The position numbers were made by a program, and so were the translations under genes. From Struthio camelus (Eukaryota > Chordata > Aves > Struthioniformes > Struthionidae), in the NCBI RefSeq assembly GCF_040807025.1, contig NC_090980.1:372001-436000 (forward strand): DNA of 64,000 nucleotides, given 5' to 3'. Shown here in pieces: positions 54,546 to 64,000 of the stretch; the stretch's first letter is position 1, and every line of letters starts with the position of its first letter. The notes below the pieces were generated by a model, which was not told where the DNA came from, did not search any database, and saw only the letters and a program-made list of their open reading frames with translations.

Positions 54546-56765
54546 TGTGTCAAGGCGGTTGGCGCTCAGCAGAGATGATCCGCTGTGACTAGAGAGTCTC
54601 ATCAATCTGCCTGGTTCGGGTCATGTCAGACACCTCTGCAGATACTCTACGTGCGGGGGCACGGAGCTGTGGATGCGCAGTGGGGGAGCACTACTGGGCC
54701 AAAGATGCTGTGGAGGATGTGGTAGACAGTGAAGAAGCTCCTGGGGAAGGTGTCACAGAGGCAGAGATCAGCAGAGGCTTCGAGTACTCAGGTGTTAGGA
54801 CAGGTGCTCATGATAGGGCAGTCTGGAGCTGCTGTTGTCCATCCTACTGGTCAGTCTGGAGTTACTGCGTCTTGTCTGCCCGTGCGCAGACAGGGCTGCC
54901 GCGGGGTGCAGCTTGAGTTGTGATCGCGTTGCTGGCATCGAGCCCAGTTTTCTGACTTTATGCAAACTGGTGTCTTCCCTACATCAGCCTTGCTCTGCTC
55001 CTCTTCCAGGATCCTGCGCTCGACTCTGCTTTCTGGCACGCCGTCGCGTCACAGGGCTTTCCAGCACGGTCTGTCTGACTTGGGCCGCGTGCCAGGCGGC
55101 CTGAGCAAGTGAAGCAAAATCCTCCTTCTGTCATTGTCCAGGCCAGAATCAGTTTCCCATCAGCTCAGTCTCTCCAGAGTTTGGAGTTTTTGGAGGCCTT
55201 AGTTTTTGTCCTGCCTTGGCTGGTCAGTGCTTTCTGAGAGTGTCCGTCAGCGGCATAGTTTCCCTGAGGAGGACCATCTACCGAAGGCTGGAGGTGGCCG
55301 AGCGCCCGAGCGAGCCTGACTGTACGTGAGGGCTGCTGTGACATCCTTGCAATGAAATGGAGCCTGAGAGGGTGACTGAAGCAGCGTAGAGGGTCAGTCA
55401 TAATTGGGGGAATAATTATGGGCCTTGGACTAGGGAGTAGTTCTAGGAGGGCTGTGCAGTTGCCTGGCCTCTCAGTAACTGTTCTGGCTTCTTTGCAGGT
55501 GCTGAAGCATAGTCTGGCAGTCGAAGGAGCGGCGTCACAGCTGGGAGCTCCGCAGAGATCTGCGGCTGGCCGTGGAGGACGAGCTCTGACTTGCAGCGTG
55601 GACGCAGCTAAGTCCTGGGGCTGCACTGTGTGTGTGCAGGGCTGGGAGGTGGAAGGCGGTTGTGCCCTGGTGCTTACTGCTGTCACTGGCTGTGGATGTT
55701 TGCCCATGGAGCTGAGGAGACCAAAAATATTAATTGTCGGTAATGGAGATGAGTTAGCGCTTGCAATGTTTCAGGTGGGTTCAGTGGAAGTGCAGCTTAG
55801 TGCAGTCCCGTGGAGCGAGTCTTGCACGTGCTGACGGTGGCTAAAACCAAGCCTATAAACAGCAACTGCAACATGATTCTGGTGCGTGTCTTCCTGTTCT
55901 GCTGCACTTCTAAATGAAGGGGAAACTTCTTAAGCTGTGAGTAAAAACTCTTTGGCTTCTCTTTACTGTTCTCACGCTTATGTGTGCTTTGGTGTTTCTT
56001 GCTTAAAGCTGAGGGTTTGGAGTTTTAAGGTTTATTGTTTAGTTTGTTGTTCAGGGTCTGTTACTCAGGGGTTATGGTTTATTACTTTATTGTATGGGGC
56101 TCAGTCTTTATCGGTCAGCATTTACAGTTTGCTCACTTAGGGATCAGGGTACAGGATCTAAAATCCAACCTCATCCATAAATTGTAAAGTCTCAGCAACC
56201 ATTCGGGTTCCAAGATTTGCAGTTTGTCACTCAGGGTTCAGGGTTTACGCCTTACTGATAAATGACAAGGGCTGAATCCTTAGGTAATAAACTGAAAGCC
56301 CTGAAGCCTGAGCAGCAGGCTGCAAACCCTTCTTTGGGGTTTGTAATTTTCCTCTGTACCCAGCGTTCAGCTCTGTGCAATGACCTGAGGTCTGGATTGG
56401 TACGGTGCAGGCCCATCGCACTGAGAGCGGTGATGTGACGGGTGAGGTGAGAGCTGTGAAAGTGTCTTGCAGGGCTCTAGTCTGGGGTAGGGCAGAAGTG
56501 ATCAGATGGGCAGGATCAGAGATCAAAGATCCTCTCACCTGTCAGAGCTGAATCCTATCCCTGAAGGGAAAAGCCGAGGGGATGGGCTGTCGGCCACTCA
56601 GACACCTGCCGCGTCAAGGGCAGCAGCAGGAGCTGAGCCTTCCCCACGGACCGACGAACGCTGGTGCGGTGACGACTCTTCAGGTGTCACAGGGTAAGGA
56701 GAAGCATGCTGGCACCGAGCTCCATGGCAGACTCTCTCCCAGGTGTTGCTTCTGTGCAGTAAAAC
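54546..56765. other. spacer with possible exons of an unknown plus-strand transcript
   Basis: Exon-like stretches include 54623-54790 (open, MSDTSADTLRAG ... EAPGEGVTEAEISRGFEYSG, then CAG|GTGTTA) and one after TCTGGCTTCTTTGCAG (ending about 55498). At 56.03-56.25 kb there is a degenerate CAGGGTTCAGGGTTTA-like stretch. None matches a known protein. Confidence 0.25.
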
Positions 56766-56771
56766 AATAAA
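56766..56771 (+). terminator. possible poly(A) signal of the unknown transcript
   Basis: AATAAA followed by CAGTTGCTTTATTC and, 30 bp on, CTGTGGTTCCTGCTGTC. It is the first well-placed signal after the start region at 50.9 kb. Confidence 0.3.
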
Positions 56772-57194
56772 CAGTTGCTTTATTCTTTGCACTCATATCT
56801 GTGGTTCCTGCTGTCACTTTGGCTAAAAACAATGCCCGGGGAGGAGGCTGCACGTTGCGTCTGGGGTTGGGAGCTGGTCCCCGCGTCCCTTGTACTTGGG
56901 GGTCCCTGCGGTTCCCAGGGACCCCAGTGCTGTTCACAGGGCTACGGGGAATTTCCCTTGCGTTGCCTGGACCCTCGGGGCTCTTGGTGGTGTTTCCCAT
57001 CACCCTGGGGGCAGCCAGGGCCCCCCAGGGCTGTGTGAGGTCCCCAGACTGCTCCTGGGTTTTCTCTCAGCACCCTGTGATGTCCCTCCCGTGTCTGGGG
57101 CTGGGGCCTGTGTGCCTGGTGCTGGGAGATGGAGTTTCTGTGGGGACGGGGAGCCTGCAGGCACCTTCCCGTCAGGCACATTGAGCCCTCTGAC

Positions 57195-57580
57195 GTGCCT
57201 TCTGGCCTCTTCAGTGTGCACTAAGGCCCTTCACTTGAATTTTGGTTTGCCCAGAGCCCTGCGTTTGCCCTCTGATGCCCTCAGGACCCCTCAATTCACG
57301 TTTTGTGGTGCCCCCAACCCTCTGCGTGCCTTTTGGTGTGCCCTGGGGCCCTGTGTTCGTTTTGCAGCACGCCACAAAGGTCTCTGCTGAGCTTTCTCCC
57401 CTGTCCAGGAGCTTTCTGGGTGCTTTTTGGTGTGCCCCAGGGCCCTGCCTTTGCCTTTTGGTGCCCCCAGAGTCACTCTGTTTGCTCATCGCCTGATAAT
57501 TGTCTTTTTTAATTTTTGTTGAGCCCGAGCTCTCCATTTTTCCTCTCGTCCCCTGAATACTCCCTTTTCCTCTCTGTACC
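57195..57580. repeat. degenerate GCCCTNNGTTTGCCYTTTGGTG repeat
   Basis: Loose units of about 45 bp with AGGGCCCTGCGTTTGCC and TTTTGGTGCCCCCA cores; similar in style to the array at 60.4-61.3 kb. Confidence 0.5.
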
Positions 57581-57689
57581 CCCAGGGCTCTCCCTTGAGC
57601 TTTCAGCCAGCACCTGAGGAGCTGGAGTGTCTCTGCTGCCCTGGCAGCCCCAGCTGTGCCTGATGGGGCTGAGGGCAATTCCCTCCCCC

Positions 57690-58455
57690 TGGTTCCGGAG
57701 GGGCTGCAGCTGTGGGCCCCGGGGCTGGACCAAGCCCCAGGTGGGGCTGGGGGCACCGATGGCCGCGGCAGGCACGCGCCGGGGCTGGGGCCGCAGTCGG
57801 GAGGAAGCTCGCGCAGGGGCCGGTCTGGGACAACGGAGCCGCCGCTGAGCACCGCCCGCCGGGACCGGCGCTGCGGCCGCACCGCGGGGGAGGTGAGCGG
57901 GCCCAGGGGGGGTCCGCGCTCGGGGGTCCCGGCGGACGGGAGCGTCCTGGGCAACGCGGCACAACCGGGGCGCCCCGGGCCGGGGGAAACCGCACCGGGG
58001 GGGGGGATGGCGGTGCACCGGGACGGTGGGGACGAGCGGAGCACCGGGGCCGGGGAGGTGGTGGGGACGGGGGGGGCGCTGGGGCTGTGGTGGGGCGGGG
58101 GGAAGGGGGTAGGTCGGGGCTGGGGGGGGGGGAGAAAGGGAGCGCGCCGGGGCTGGGGGGGGGGGGGGGGCGAGAAAGGCGGGGCTGGTGGTTTACTGCG
58201 CGGTCGGAATAGCGCGGTGGGGGGGACCGTTTCCGGGGGGGGGGAGGGATCCCAGGGGAAGACGTGGTGGGGGCGGGGGCAGCGGGGGCGCGGACCCGGG
58301 GCCGGTCGCGGCGGTGTCGGGGGAGCCTCAGGCCGGTGCTGGGGATCGCTGCGCTGGGCTCCGCGGCGGCTTCCGGGTCGCGCAGGGGTGGGGGGGCGGT
58401 GGTTGGGACGGAACGGAATCACCACAGGGTCAAACCTCACCGAGCGCAGCGGCCC
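57690..58455 (+). promoter_or_regulatory. CpG-rich region with a possible first exon
   Basis: CpG-dense DNA with long G runs (G-quadruplex prone, 58045-58260) and a candidate leader ending at CGGGGGAG|GTGAGC (57892). It abuts the 61-bp array. No gene identified downstream. Confidence 0.35.
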
Positions 58456-59066
58456 GCGGCATGCCGGGAGCGGGAGTCTTCCGACACGGCACTTCCGGGT
58501 AGCCATATTGTTTCGCGCGGCATGCCGGGAGCAGGAGTCTTCCGGCACGGGGCTTCCGGGCAGCCATATTGTTTCGCGCGGCATGCCGGGAGCGGGAGTC
58601 TTCCGGCACGGGGCTTCCGGGCAGCCATATTGTTTCGCGCGGCATGCCGGGAGCGGGAGTCTTCCGGCACGGGGCTTCCGGGCAGCCATATTGTTTCGCG
58701 CGGCATGCCGGGAGCGGGAGTCTTCCGGCACGGGGCTTCCGGGCAGCCATATTGTTTCGCGCGGCATGCCGGGAGCGGGAGTCTTCCGGCACGGGGCTTC
58801 CGGGCAGCCATATTGTTTCGCGCGGCATGCCGGGAGCGGGAGTCTTCCGGCACGGGGCTTCCGGGCAGCCATATTGTTTCGCGCGGCATGCCGGGAGCGG
58901 GAGTCTTCCGGCACGGGGCTTCCGGGCAGCCATATTGTTTCGCGCGGCATGCCGGGAGCGGGAGTCTTCCGGCACGGGGCTTCCGGGCAGCCATATTGTT
59001 TCGCGCGGCATGCCGGGAGCGGGAGTCTTCCGGCACGGGGCTTCCGGGCACAGCATCCTGGGAGTT
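58456..59066. repeat. 10-copy, 61-bp promoter-like minisatellite
   Basis: CATGCC of successive units starts at 58460, 58521, 58582, 58643, 58704, 58765, 58826, 58887, 58948 and 59009, an exact 61-bp period; units 3-9 are almost identical. Each unit carries GGCATGCCGGGAGCGGGAGTC (reverse complement of a ZNF143-type site), two ETS cores (TCTTCCGGCA, GCTTCCGGGC), a YY1-type GCCATATTG and an E2F-type TTTCGCGC. Because 61 is not a multiple of three and the unit has no stop, it is open in several frames on both strands; those frames are not genes. Confidence 0.95.
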
Positions 59067-59130
59067 GTAGTGCTCTGGTATTGAGCTTCTGGGCAGCCAT
59101 TTTAATCTGTAGGGCATGCTGGGAGGTGTT
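59050..59130. promoter_or_regulatory. two intact ZNF143-type sites flanking the array
   Basis: CAGCATCCTGGGAGTTGTAGT (59051-59071) is close to the canonical reverse-oriented site, and GGGCATGCTGGGAGGTGTTGC (59113-59133) follows after a YY1-type GCCATTTTAA. A decayed third copy is GGCATAGCAGGAGCTGCAGT (about 59239). Confidence 0.6.
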
Positions 59131-59259
59131 GCTTTCCCATACTGGTCTTCTCGGGGACTGTCTTGTACCTTTAGAGGAGGCTAGAAGTGCAATTCTCTGT
59201 CAGCCGGTTTCCCACCAGCTGGCCATGTTGTGCTCTGTGGCATAGCAGGAGCTGCAGTC

Positions 59260-60365
59260 CCAGGTGCCTGTTTGATCCTTACTGGATGCATGTCGCTCAC
59301 GAGAGAGTCCCCATAGGTCATCGAGGACAGTGGAGTTGCCCTGTCTTTCCTTGGTACAGGGCAGGAAGTGTTTTCCATCTCTGATATGACCAGGTGGGGT
59401 TGTCCTCAGGGTCTGGAGCTGTCCTTGTTGGCCCTAGGGAGGGCAGGGAGAGCGTGAGGGGCTGTGCCGGCTCCCAGGAGTCATAACTTTGCTCAGGATT
59501 GGGGCCAGTTAGGCAGCAGCTATGAGGAGCAGCGGCGCTGGGAGGGGACAGCGCAGAGCCGTCCTGTTTTGCAGCACAAGGAAAAGTCTTCAAGGAACTG
59601 CCACCAGCACTGTTTCTGTCCAAGGATCCTAAAAGAGTCTGAGACACCCTGGAACAGCCCCAGAGACACTGTGTTACTGCCTCCCAAGGTCGCTGTGTTA
59701 ACGTACCTCTAACTGGGTCGAAAGAGCCTGCAGGAGTCCTGGGCACAGGTACAGAGAACCCCCAGTTGCCTCTAAGGACCTAGAGCTGTATGTATTTTCA
59801 TTACAAATATGGGATCTCTTTGATGCCTTGGTGCTGCTTCTGTGTCGCTCAGCGCCCGGGTCCGCTATGTTTCGGATCCACCCTCCTTGCTGTCCTCTGC
59901 ACTGTTGGAGATGTTGGCCAGATCACGAGGCGTGTGCGGCTAAAAACTAGGCCAGGGTGTCTCAGCTGCCTGGTATAGGACCCTATCATGTAAATGAGAA
60001 AAAGGTGCTGCAGAGGACTAAGATGCAGGGGAGACTGAGAGGAGTAGAAGTAGTAGGGGAAAACAGTGATGAGGAAGGTGTGTTGTTAGAGACAGTACAG
60101 TAGAGAAGAGAGGGGGGAAAAAAACGCTCCTATGATGAAATAAAAGCTGTCCTTGAGAGAGATTTGCTTTTTGGCCTTCAGGTTATGAACCTGCATGACT
60201 TCCTGAGGACTGTTCTGAGCAGGTGGCGTCGCAGCTCATAATCGCCTAGGCAGTGATTCCCAGGTTGTCTGCCAAGACTACACAACAGCTGATAAGTGCC
60301 TGTGGAATGAAAGCAAAGGCCAGCTTCTCAGAGGTAAGAGGCAGAGTCTAGCGCACTGGGCTATT
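59260..60365. other. spacer with no recognised feature
   Basis: Unique-looking, moderate GC; no exon, tRNA, or repeat that I can support. Confidence 0.4.
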
Positions 60366-60369
60366 CTTT

Positions 60370-61350
60370 TAGCCCCCTTTGTGCCTCAGAGGTGTCTTCT
60401 GGCCCTGCAGCCCCTTTAGTCCCTCTCTAGTCCCTTCCAAAGTCCTCTGGAGGCCTCGGTTTTATCCTGGAGCCCTCCTTTGGCCCTCCAGCCCTCCTAG
60501 CAACCCTCTAGTCTGCTCTGGGAGCCTCTTTTGGCCAACATTGGGCCCCAGAGGCTTTCTTTTGCCTGCTGCTTCCCTGAGGAAATCTCAGCTCTGGACA
60601 CCTCTTTTGGCCCAGAGGGTGCTGCAGAGTCCTCTGTCGGCCCTCCAGAACGCTTAGGACCCTTCTAGGGCGCCCTCGAGCACTCTTTTGGCCTTCCTTG
60701 TTCCCCAGAGCTGTCTTCTGGCCCTCCAGACCCCCAAGGAACTGTCTAGGAGCTCCAGAAGCCCTCCTGAGGTTGTCCTTGTTCCCTGGAGCTGTGTTCT
60801 GGTCATATAAGCCTCTTTAGAGCCTCCTCTACTGTTCTCTGGACCACTCTTTTGGCTTTCCTTGTTCTGCAGAGCTGTCCTCTGGTCCTCGAGGCCCCTT
60901 AGGAACAGTCTAGTAGCCCCAGAACCCCTCTTGAGCTGGTCTTATTGCCTAGGAGTTTTTTTCTGGGCTCTTGAGACTGCTTTAAGAGCCCTTTAGTGCC
61001 TTCAGAAAACGTCCAGAGCATTTTCTTGCCTCCAGGAGTCCCGTATTGGCCCTCCAGCCCCTTTAGCAGCTCTCAGTTTTGCTTTGGCCCCCTCTCTTGC
61101 CCTTTTATCTTCCCCCACAGACCTCTCTCGGCTCCCTAGGCCCTTTAGTACCCCTCTAGTGCACTCTGGACTCCTCTGTTTATTTTTCCTTTTTCCCTAG
61201 AGCTGTCTTTTGACTCTCTCGATCCTTTAGAATGTTTATAATGTCCTCAGATCTGCTGCTGAGGCTTTTCTTATGCCCCAGTGTTCTCTGTTCATCATCT
61301 AGTGGTCTCAGCACCCTCCTTTTTCCCCTGCGCCGCTCGAAGAGGCTCTA
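60370..61350. repeat. degenerate tandem repeat, CTTTTGGCCCTCCAGCCCCTTTAG type
   Basis: About 15-18 loose units of 50-60 bp: GCCCTCCAGCCC(C/T), TTTAGNNCCCCTCTAGTGC, CTCTGGAGCCCTCTTTTGG. Strongly diverged, so older than the 61-bp and 27-bp arrays. Confidence 0.75.
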
Positions 61351-62089
61351 GTTGTTCTCTACTGGCTTGTTTTTATTGTTATCTAGCTTCCATTAGAAAT
61401 GTCCGGTCTAGATTGCTCTGTAGAGCTTTGGTGTGTCACACAGACTTCTGTCGGTCCTGCGGACCTCTGAGGAGCCCCTTTATTTTATTCCGGACTGTTC
61501 TTTGTTGTGCCCCAGAGCCCCGTGTCCGTCTTTCAGCCCTCTTAGCGTCCCTCTCGCGCCCTCGGGAGCCGTCCCGAGGTCTGCCCGCGTCAGTCCTCCA
61601 GTTAGCGATGCAGAGATAGCATTCTCCTGGGTACCTAGCCATTCTGTCTGCTGCCCCCTTTTTCTAATTGTTCTAGGTACTATACAGGAAACATTCTTCT
61701 TCAGAAGTATTTCTATAACAGAAGAGATCTTGTTCCAGGAGTTCATTTTAATATCCTGCTTTGCCCTACAGGAAATACTGCCCTGCCAGAACAGCTGTAT
61801 TCTATGCAGACCAGAACCAATTAGAGCGCTGCAGTATCACGTTCCCTTTATAGACTAGGTGGAACATTGTAATTTCTTTCTAAGTCTAAGCAGAACCCAT
61901 GTCTAGCATGTAATGCAAAGGCTTATACTAGTTAGAGCGGAAAGAAGCTTAACAACGTACCTCTTGATATCGTGGATGGGCTATTTGAAGCCTTAGTAGC
62001 AAAAGAGATGTTCTGTTTCATAGAAGAGGTTTTTTTATCCTGTCTGTGCCCTCCAGTCTAGATACTGAGCAGAAGAAAGAGAGTCTCTT

Positions 62090-62339
62090 CTGCGCAGCCC
62101 TGTGTATTTATGGCAGCCATTGGTTTGCCCCTCCCCTCCGAAGGGCTTGTGGGTAGGGCAGTGGGTGGGGCCTAGGGTTACATAAACCGGGGGTCTCTCC
62201 CTCCCCAGCTCATTCTGCTTTGGATCTCCTGCAGGAGCAGTGCTCTGGAATCACCTCAGCTAGTAACAGCATTCGAGGCTGTAAAGCGATCCCAGAAGAC
62301 TTATTCCTACAGTTGGGGAAGCAAAGGCCATTCACGAAC
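62090..62339 (+). promoter_or_regulatory. TATA-like promoter and possible first exon
   Basis: GCCATTGGTTTG (inverted CCAAT, about 62115), GGGTGGGGCC (GC/CACC box, about 62165) and TTACATAAACC (TATA-like, 62179-62189) precede a leader with CTCTCCCTCCCCAG and end at a donor CACGAAC|GTAAGAG after 62339. The layout would also fit a solitary LTR, but I could not identify defining ends. Confidence 0.35.
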
Positions 62340-62399
62340 GTAAGAGCAGCGGGACGGCTCTGTGTTTTTTTCTTAGGCTTTGCATGAAGTCGTGGCATA

Positions 62400-63340
62400 G
62401 AGAAGCCGAGCGCCGAGAGGGAGGCTGAGCAGGTGCGAGGGGCAGCTTGCGGCGGAGAGCTTTACGGTGCGGCAGGGTGGTGTCGGGCTGCCTCTGGGCG
62501 ATGTCCTTTGCTTTGCTTTTTCAGGTGCTGTGCGGGCCTCTTCCGGAAGGGCCGAGGATTGGAGGTGAGGGGAGCAGCGTGTCAGTAGTCGTAGGGCTGT
62601 TGGGTGCTGTCTGGCCACAGAGTGACTTTGTTGCGTTGGTTTTCCCAGGTGCTGGGGGGGGGGTATCCCCCTTCCCCCTCCCCCCAAGCTGCGGTGTCTG
62701 AGTTTGGACCGGGTGCGTCGCAGGTGAGGAGAGGGAGTGTGGTGTTTGGGAAGAGGGTGTTTTTGGGGGGAGAGGCCGGAGCCGTGGGGCACGCGGGTGC
62801 CGGCTCGCGCTCTGTTTTGGCAGGTGAGAAAGGGGAAGGTTTGTGACTGAAGGAAGATCTGAGAGGACGTGCCTGGTGTCGAGGCTGGCTCTTGAGGACG
62901 CATGGCGATGGACAGCAGTGCCCAAGCTAAGTGGAGGGGGGTCAAGGGTGTTGGTGTGTTTTGGGCTGTGTGGGGTGTGTGCCAATCGGTGTAGTGTGGA
63001 GGCCTCCTGAGGGTGGGTGCTGTGCGTGCGGTAGAGGCAGCGGGGGGTGTGCTAGGCCTGGCAGCTCCAGCCTGTATCTGTGTTGTTGTGTTCTGTGTGT
63101 GTTGTAGGTGTCCTGTGTTTTGCTCAGGTCTTGATGTTGCTCTTGTTCTTTGTGCTCGTGGAGCATGGCACAGATGTTGCATCAGTAGCACGGTAGGCAT
63201 CCGGAGGCTTTTGAGTGGCCCGAGCGTTCAGCATTGTGCCAGTGGATGGTGCCTCCTCCTGTGCTGCCTGTGAGAGGGGCTGGTGGTTGCACTGAATTTG
63301 CATTGTAGGTGTCTGTGGCTGGCCATCTTTGCGGTGATGT
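62400..63340. other. region of repeated acceptor-like motifs
   Basis: Pyrimidine tracts ending in CAGGTG or CAGGTC recur: GCTTTGCTTTTTCAGGTGCTG (62524), GTTTTCCCAGGTGCTGG (62649), GCGTCGCAGGTGAGG (62723), GTTTTGGCAGGTGAG (62824), TTTTGCTCAGGTC (63130), GCATTGTAGGTG (63308). Some are exon-like, but no coding sense emerges. Confidence 0.3.
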
Positions 63341-63352
63341 TTGAGCGCTTGT

Positions 63353-63870
63353 CGGCCGCTCTTCGCTCGTCTTCGGCGGCGGCCGCTCTTCGCTCGTCTT
63401 CGGCGGCGGCCGCTCTTCGCTCGTCTTCGGCGGCGGCCGCTCTTCGCTCGTCTTCGGCGGCGGCCGCTCTTCGCTCGTCTTCGGCGGCGGCCGCTCTTCG
63501 CTCGTCTTCGGCGGCGGCCGCTCTTCGCTCGTCTTCGGCGGCGGCCGCTCTTCGCTCGTCTTCGGCGGCGGCCGCTCTTCGCTCGTCTTCGGCGGCGGCC
63601 GCTCTTCGCTCGTCTTCGGCGGCGGCCGCTCTTCGCTCGTCTTCGGCGGCGGCCGCTCTTCGCTCGTCTTCGGCGGCGGCCGCTCTTCGCTCGTCTTCGG
63701 CGGCGGCCGCTCTTCGCTCGTCTTCGGCGGCGGCCGCTCTTCGCTCGTCTTCGGCGGCGGCCGCTCTTCGCTCGTCTTCGGCGGCGGCCGCTCTTCGCTC
63801 GTCTTCGGCGGCGGCCGCTCTTCGCTCGTCTTCGGCGGCGGCCGCTCTTCGCTCGTCTTTGTGGCATCCT
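63353..63870. repeat. 19-copy, 27-bp tandem repeat
   Basis: The unit GCTCTTCGCTCGTCTTCGGC plus GGCGGCC starts at 63358 and recurs every 27 bp to 63844 with essentially no differences, so the expansion is recent or kept uniform. As 27 is divisible by three, every frame repeats as nonapeptides: plus PLFARLRRR, minus AKSGRRRRR. The minus frame is open for 247 codons from 63867 to 63124, with an Arg-rich part and a nonrepetitive tail. Confidence 0.95.
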
Positions 63871-64000
63871 TTCAGGGTTTTCTTGCCTGCATGGTCACAG
63901 CCTTGGGTCCTTTTGGCCAGCCTCTTGTGCTTCTGTAGTCCTGGCTTTGCTGGCCCCTTGCTGTCACAGCTTGTGGCATTTGACTCTTTCCTAGGCTTCT

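Noticed and set aside
56030-56260. Interstitial telomeric repeat (GGGTT-like words)
   Set aside because: The words are scattered and no TTAGGG tandem run exists.
57211-59100. Very long open frames on both strands (over 500 codons) across the 61-bp array and its CpG-rich flank
   Set aside because: The unit lacks stops on both strands in several frames and is not a multiple of three, so openness is automatic. The motifs are promoter elements and the peptide has no family match.
60133-60206. C/D-box snoRNA candidate (ATGATGA at 60133, CTGA at about 60203)
   Set aside because: Spacing is right, but the terminal stem is poor and no C'/D' boxes are evident; no host gene is established.
62090-62400. 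Solitary LTR of an old retrovirus-like element
   Set aside because: CCAAT, TATA-like and donor elements are present, but no flanking duplication, defined ends or neighbouring element parts were found. Kept only as an alternative reading of a promoter.

Overview
The window is vertebrate genomic DNA, very GC-rich, with long G/C runs and tandem repeats in nearly every intron and spacer. Six spliced genes can be read at protein level: DEDD2 (-), ZNF526 (+), GSK3A (-), ERF (-), CIC (+, with both the long and short isoform starts) and RPS19 (+). The order DEDD2-ZNF526-GSK3A-ERF-CIC, with the same strands, is that of human 19q13.2. In human CIC is followed by PAFAH1B3; here the next recognisable gene is RPS19. 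I infer a non-mammalian amniote, probably a sauropsid microchromosome: I see no Alu, L1 or CR1, there are old MIR/CORE-SINE-like fragments (3.57 kb, 49.3 kb), and the base composition fits. Turtle, crocodilian or bird cannot be decided from sequence alone.

Layout. 1-6.9 kb: DEDD2 on the minus strand, its 3' UTR running off the left edge. 6.9-8.3 kb: spacer with NRF1-type sites and the ZNF526 promoter. 8.98-11.1 kb: ZNF526 coding exon. 11.2-15.5 kb: GSK3A, tail to tail with ZNF526. 15.6-16.1 kb: a promoter built of degenerate ZNF143-type sites with three RFX X-boxes at an exact 54-bp period. 16.2-22.9 kb: ERF. 23-27 kb: ERF/CIC intergenic control region (AT-rich element, 11-bp-phased octamer array, ZNF143-site cluster, CCAAT boxes). 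27.2-44.1 kb: CIC, 20 coding exons counting both alternative first exons. 44.3-47.1 kb: minisatellites and one unrecognised minus-strand exon candidate. 47.1-48.7 kb: RPS19 behind a cluster of CRE-like sites. 48.7-64 kb: no recognisable protein gene; two or three CpG-rich or TATA-like start regions with possible noncoding transcripts, several degenerate repeats, a 10-copy 61-bp promoter-like minisatellite (58.46-59.07 kb) and a 19-copy 27-bp array (63.36-63.87 kb).

Working together: CIC and ERF are both transcriptional repressors controlled by ERK signalling and sit next to each other head to head; GSK3A is an AKT-regulated kinase; DEDD2 is a nuclear/nucleolar death-effector protein; ZNF526 is a multi-finger nuclear protein; RPS19 is a 40S ribosomal protein. 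All coding models were built by exon-by-exon comparison with remembered human proteins. Their summed lengths are multiples of three and all splice sites used are GT-AG.

The strongest unusual signal is not a gene but the control DNA: three CpG-rich start regions (GSK3A, CIC-L, 58.5 kb) carry amplified arrays of the same ZNF143/THAP11-type motif, two of them as tandem repeats with further factor sites built into each unit.
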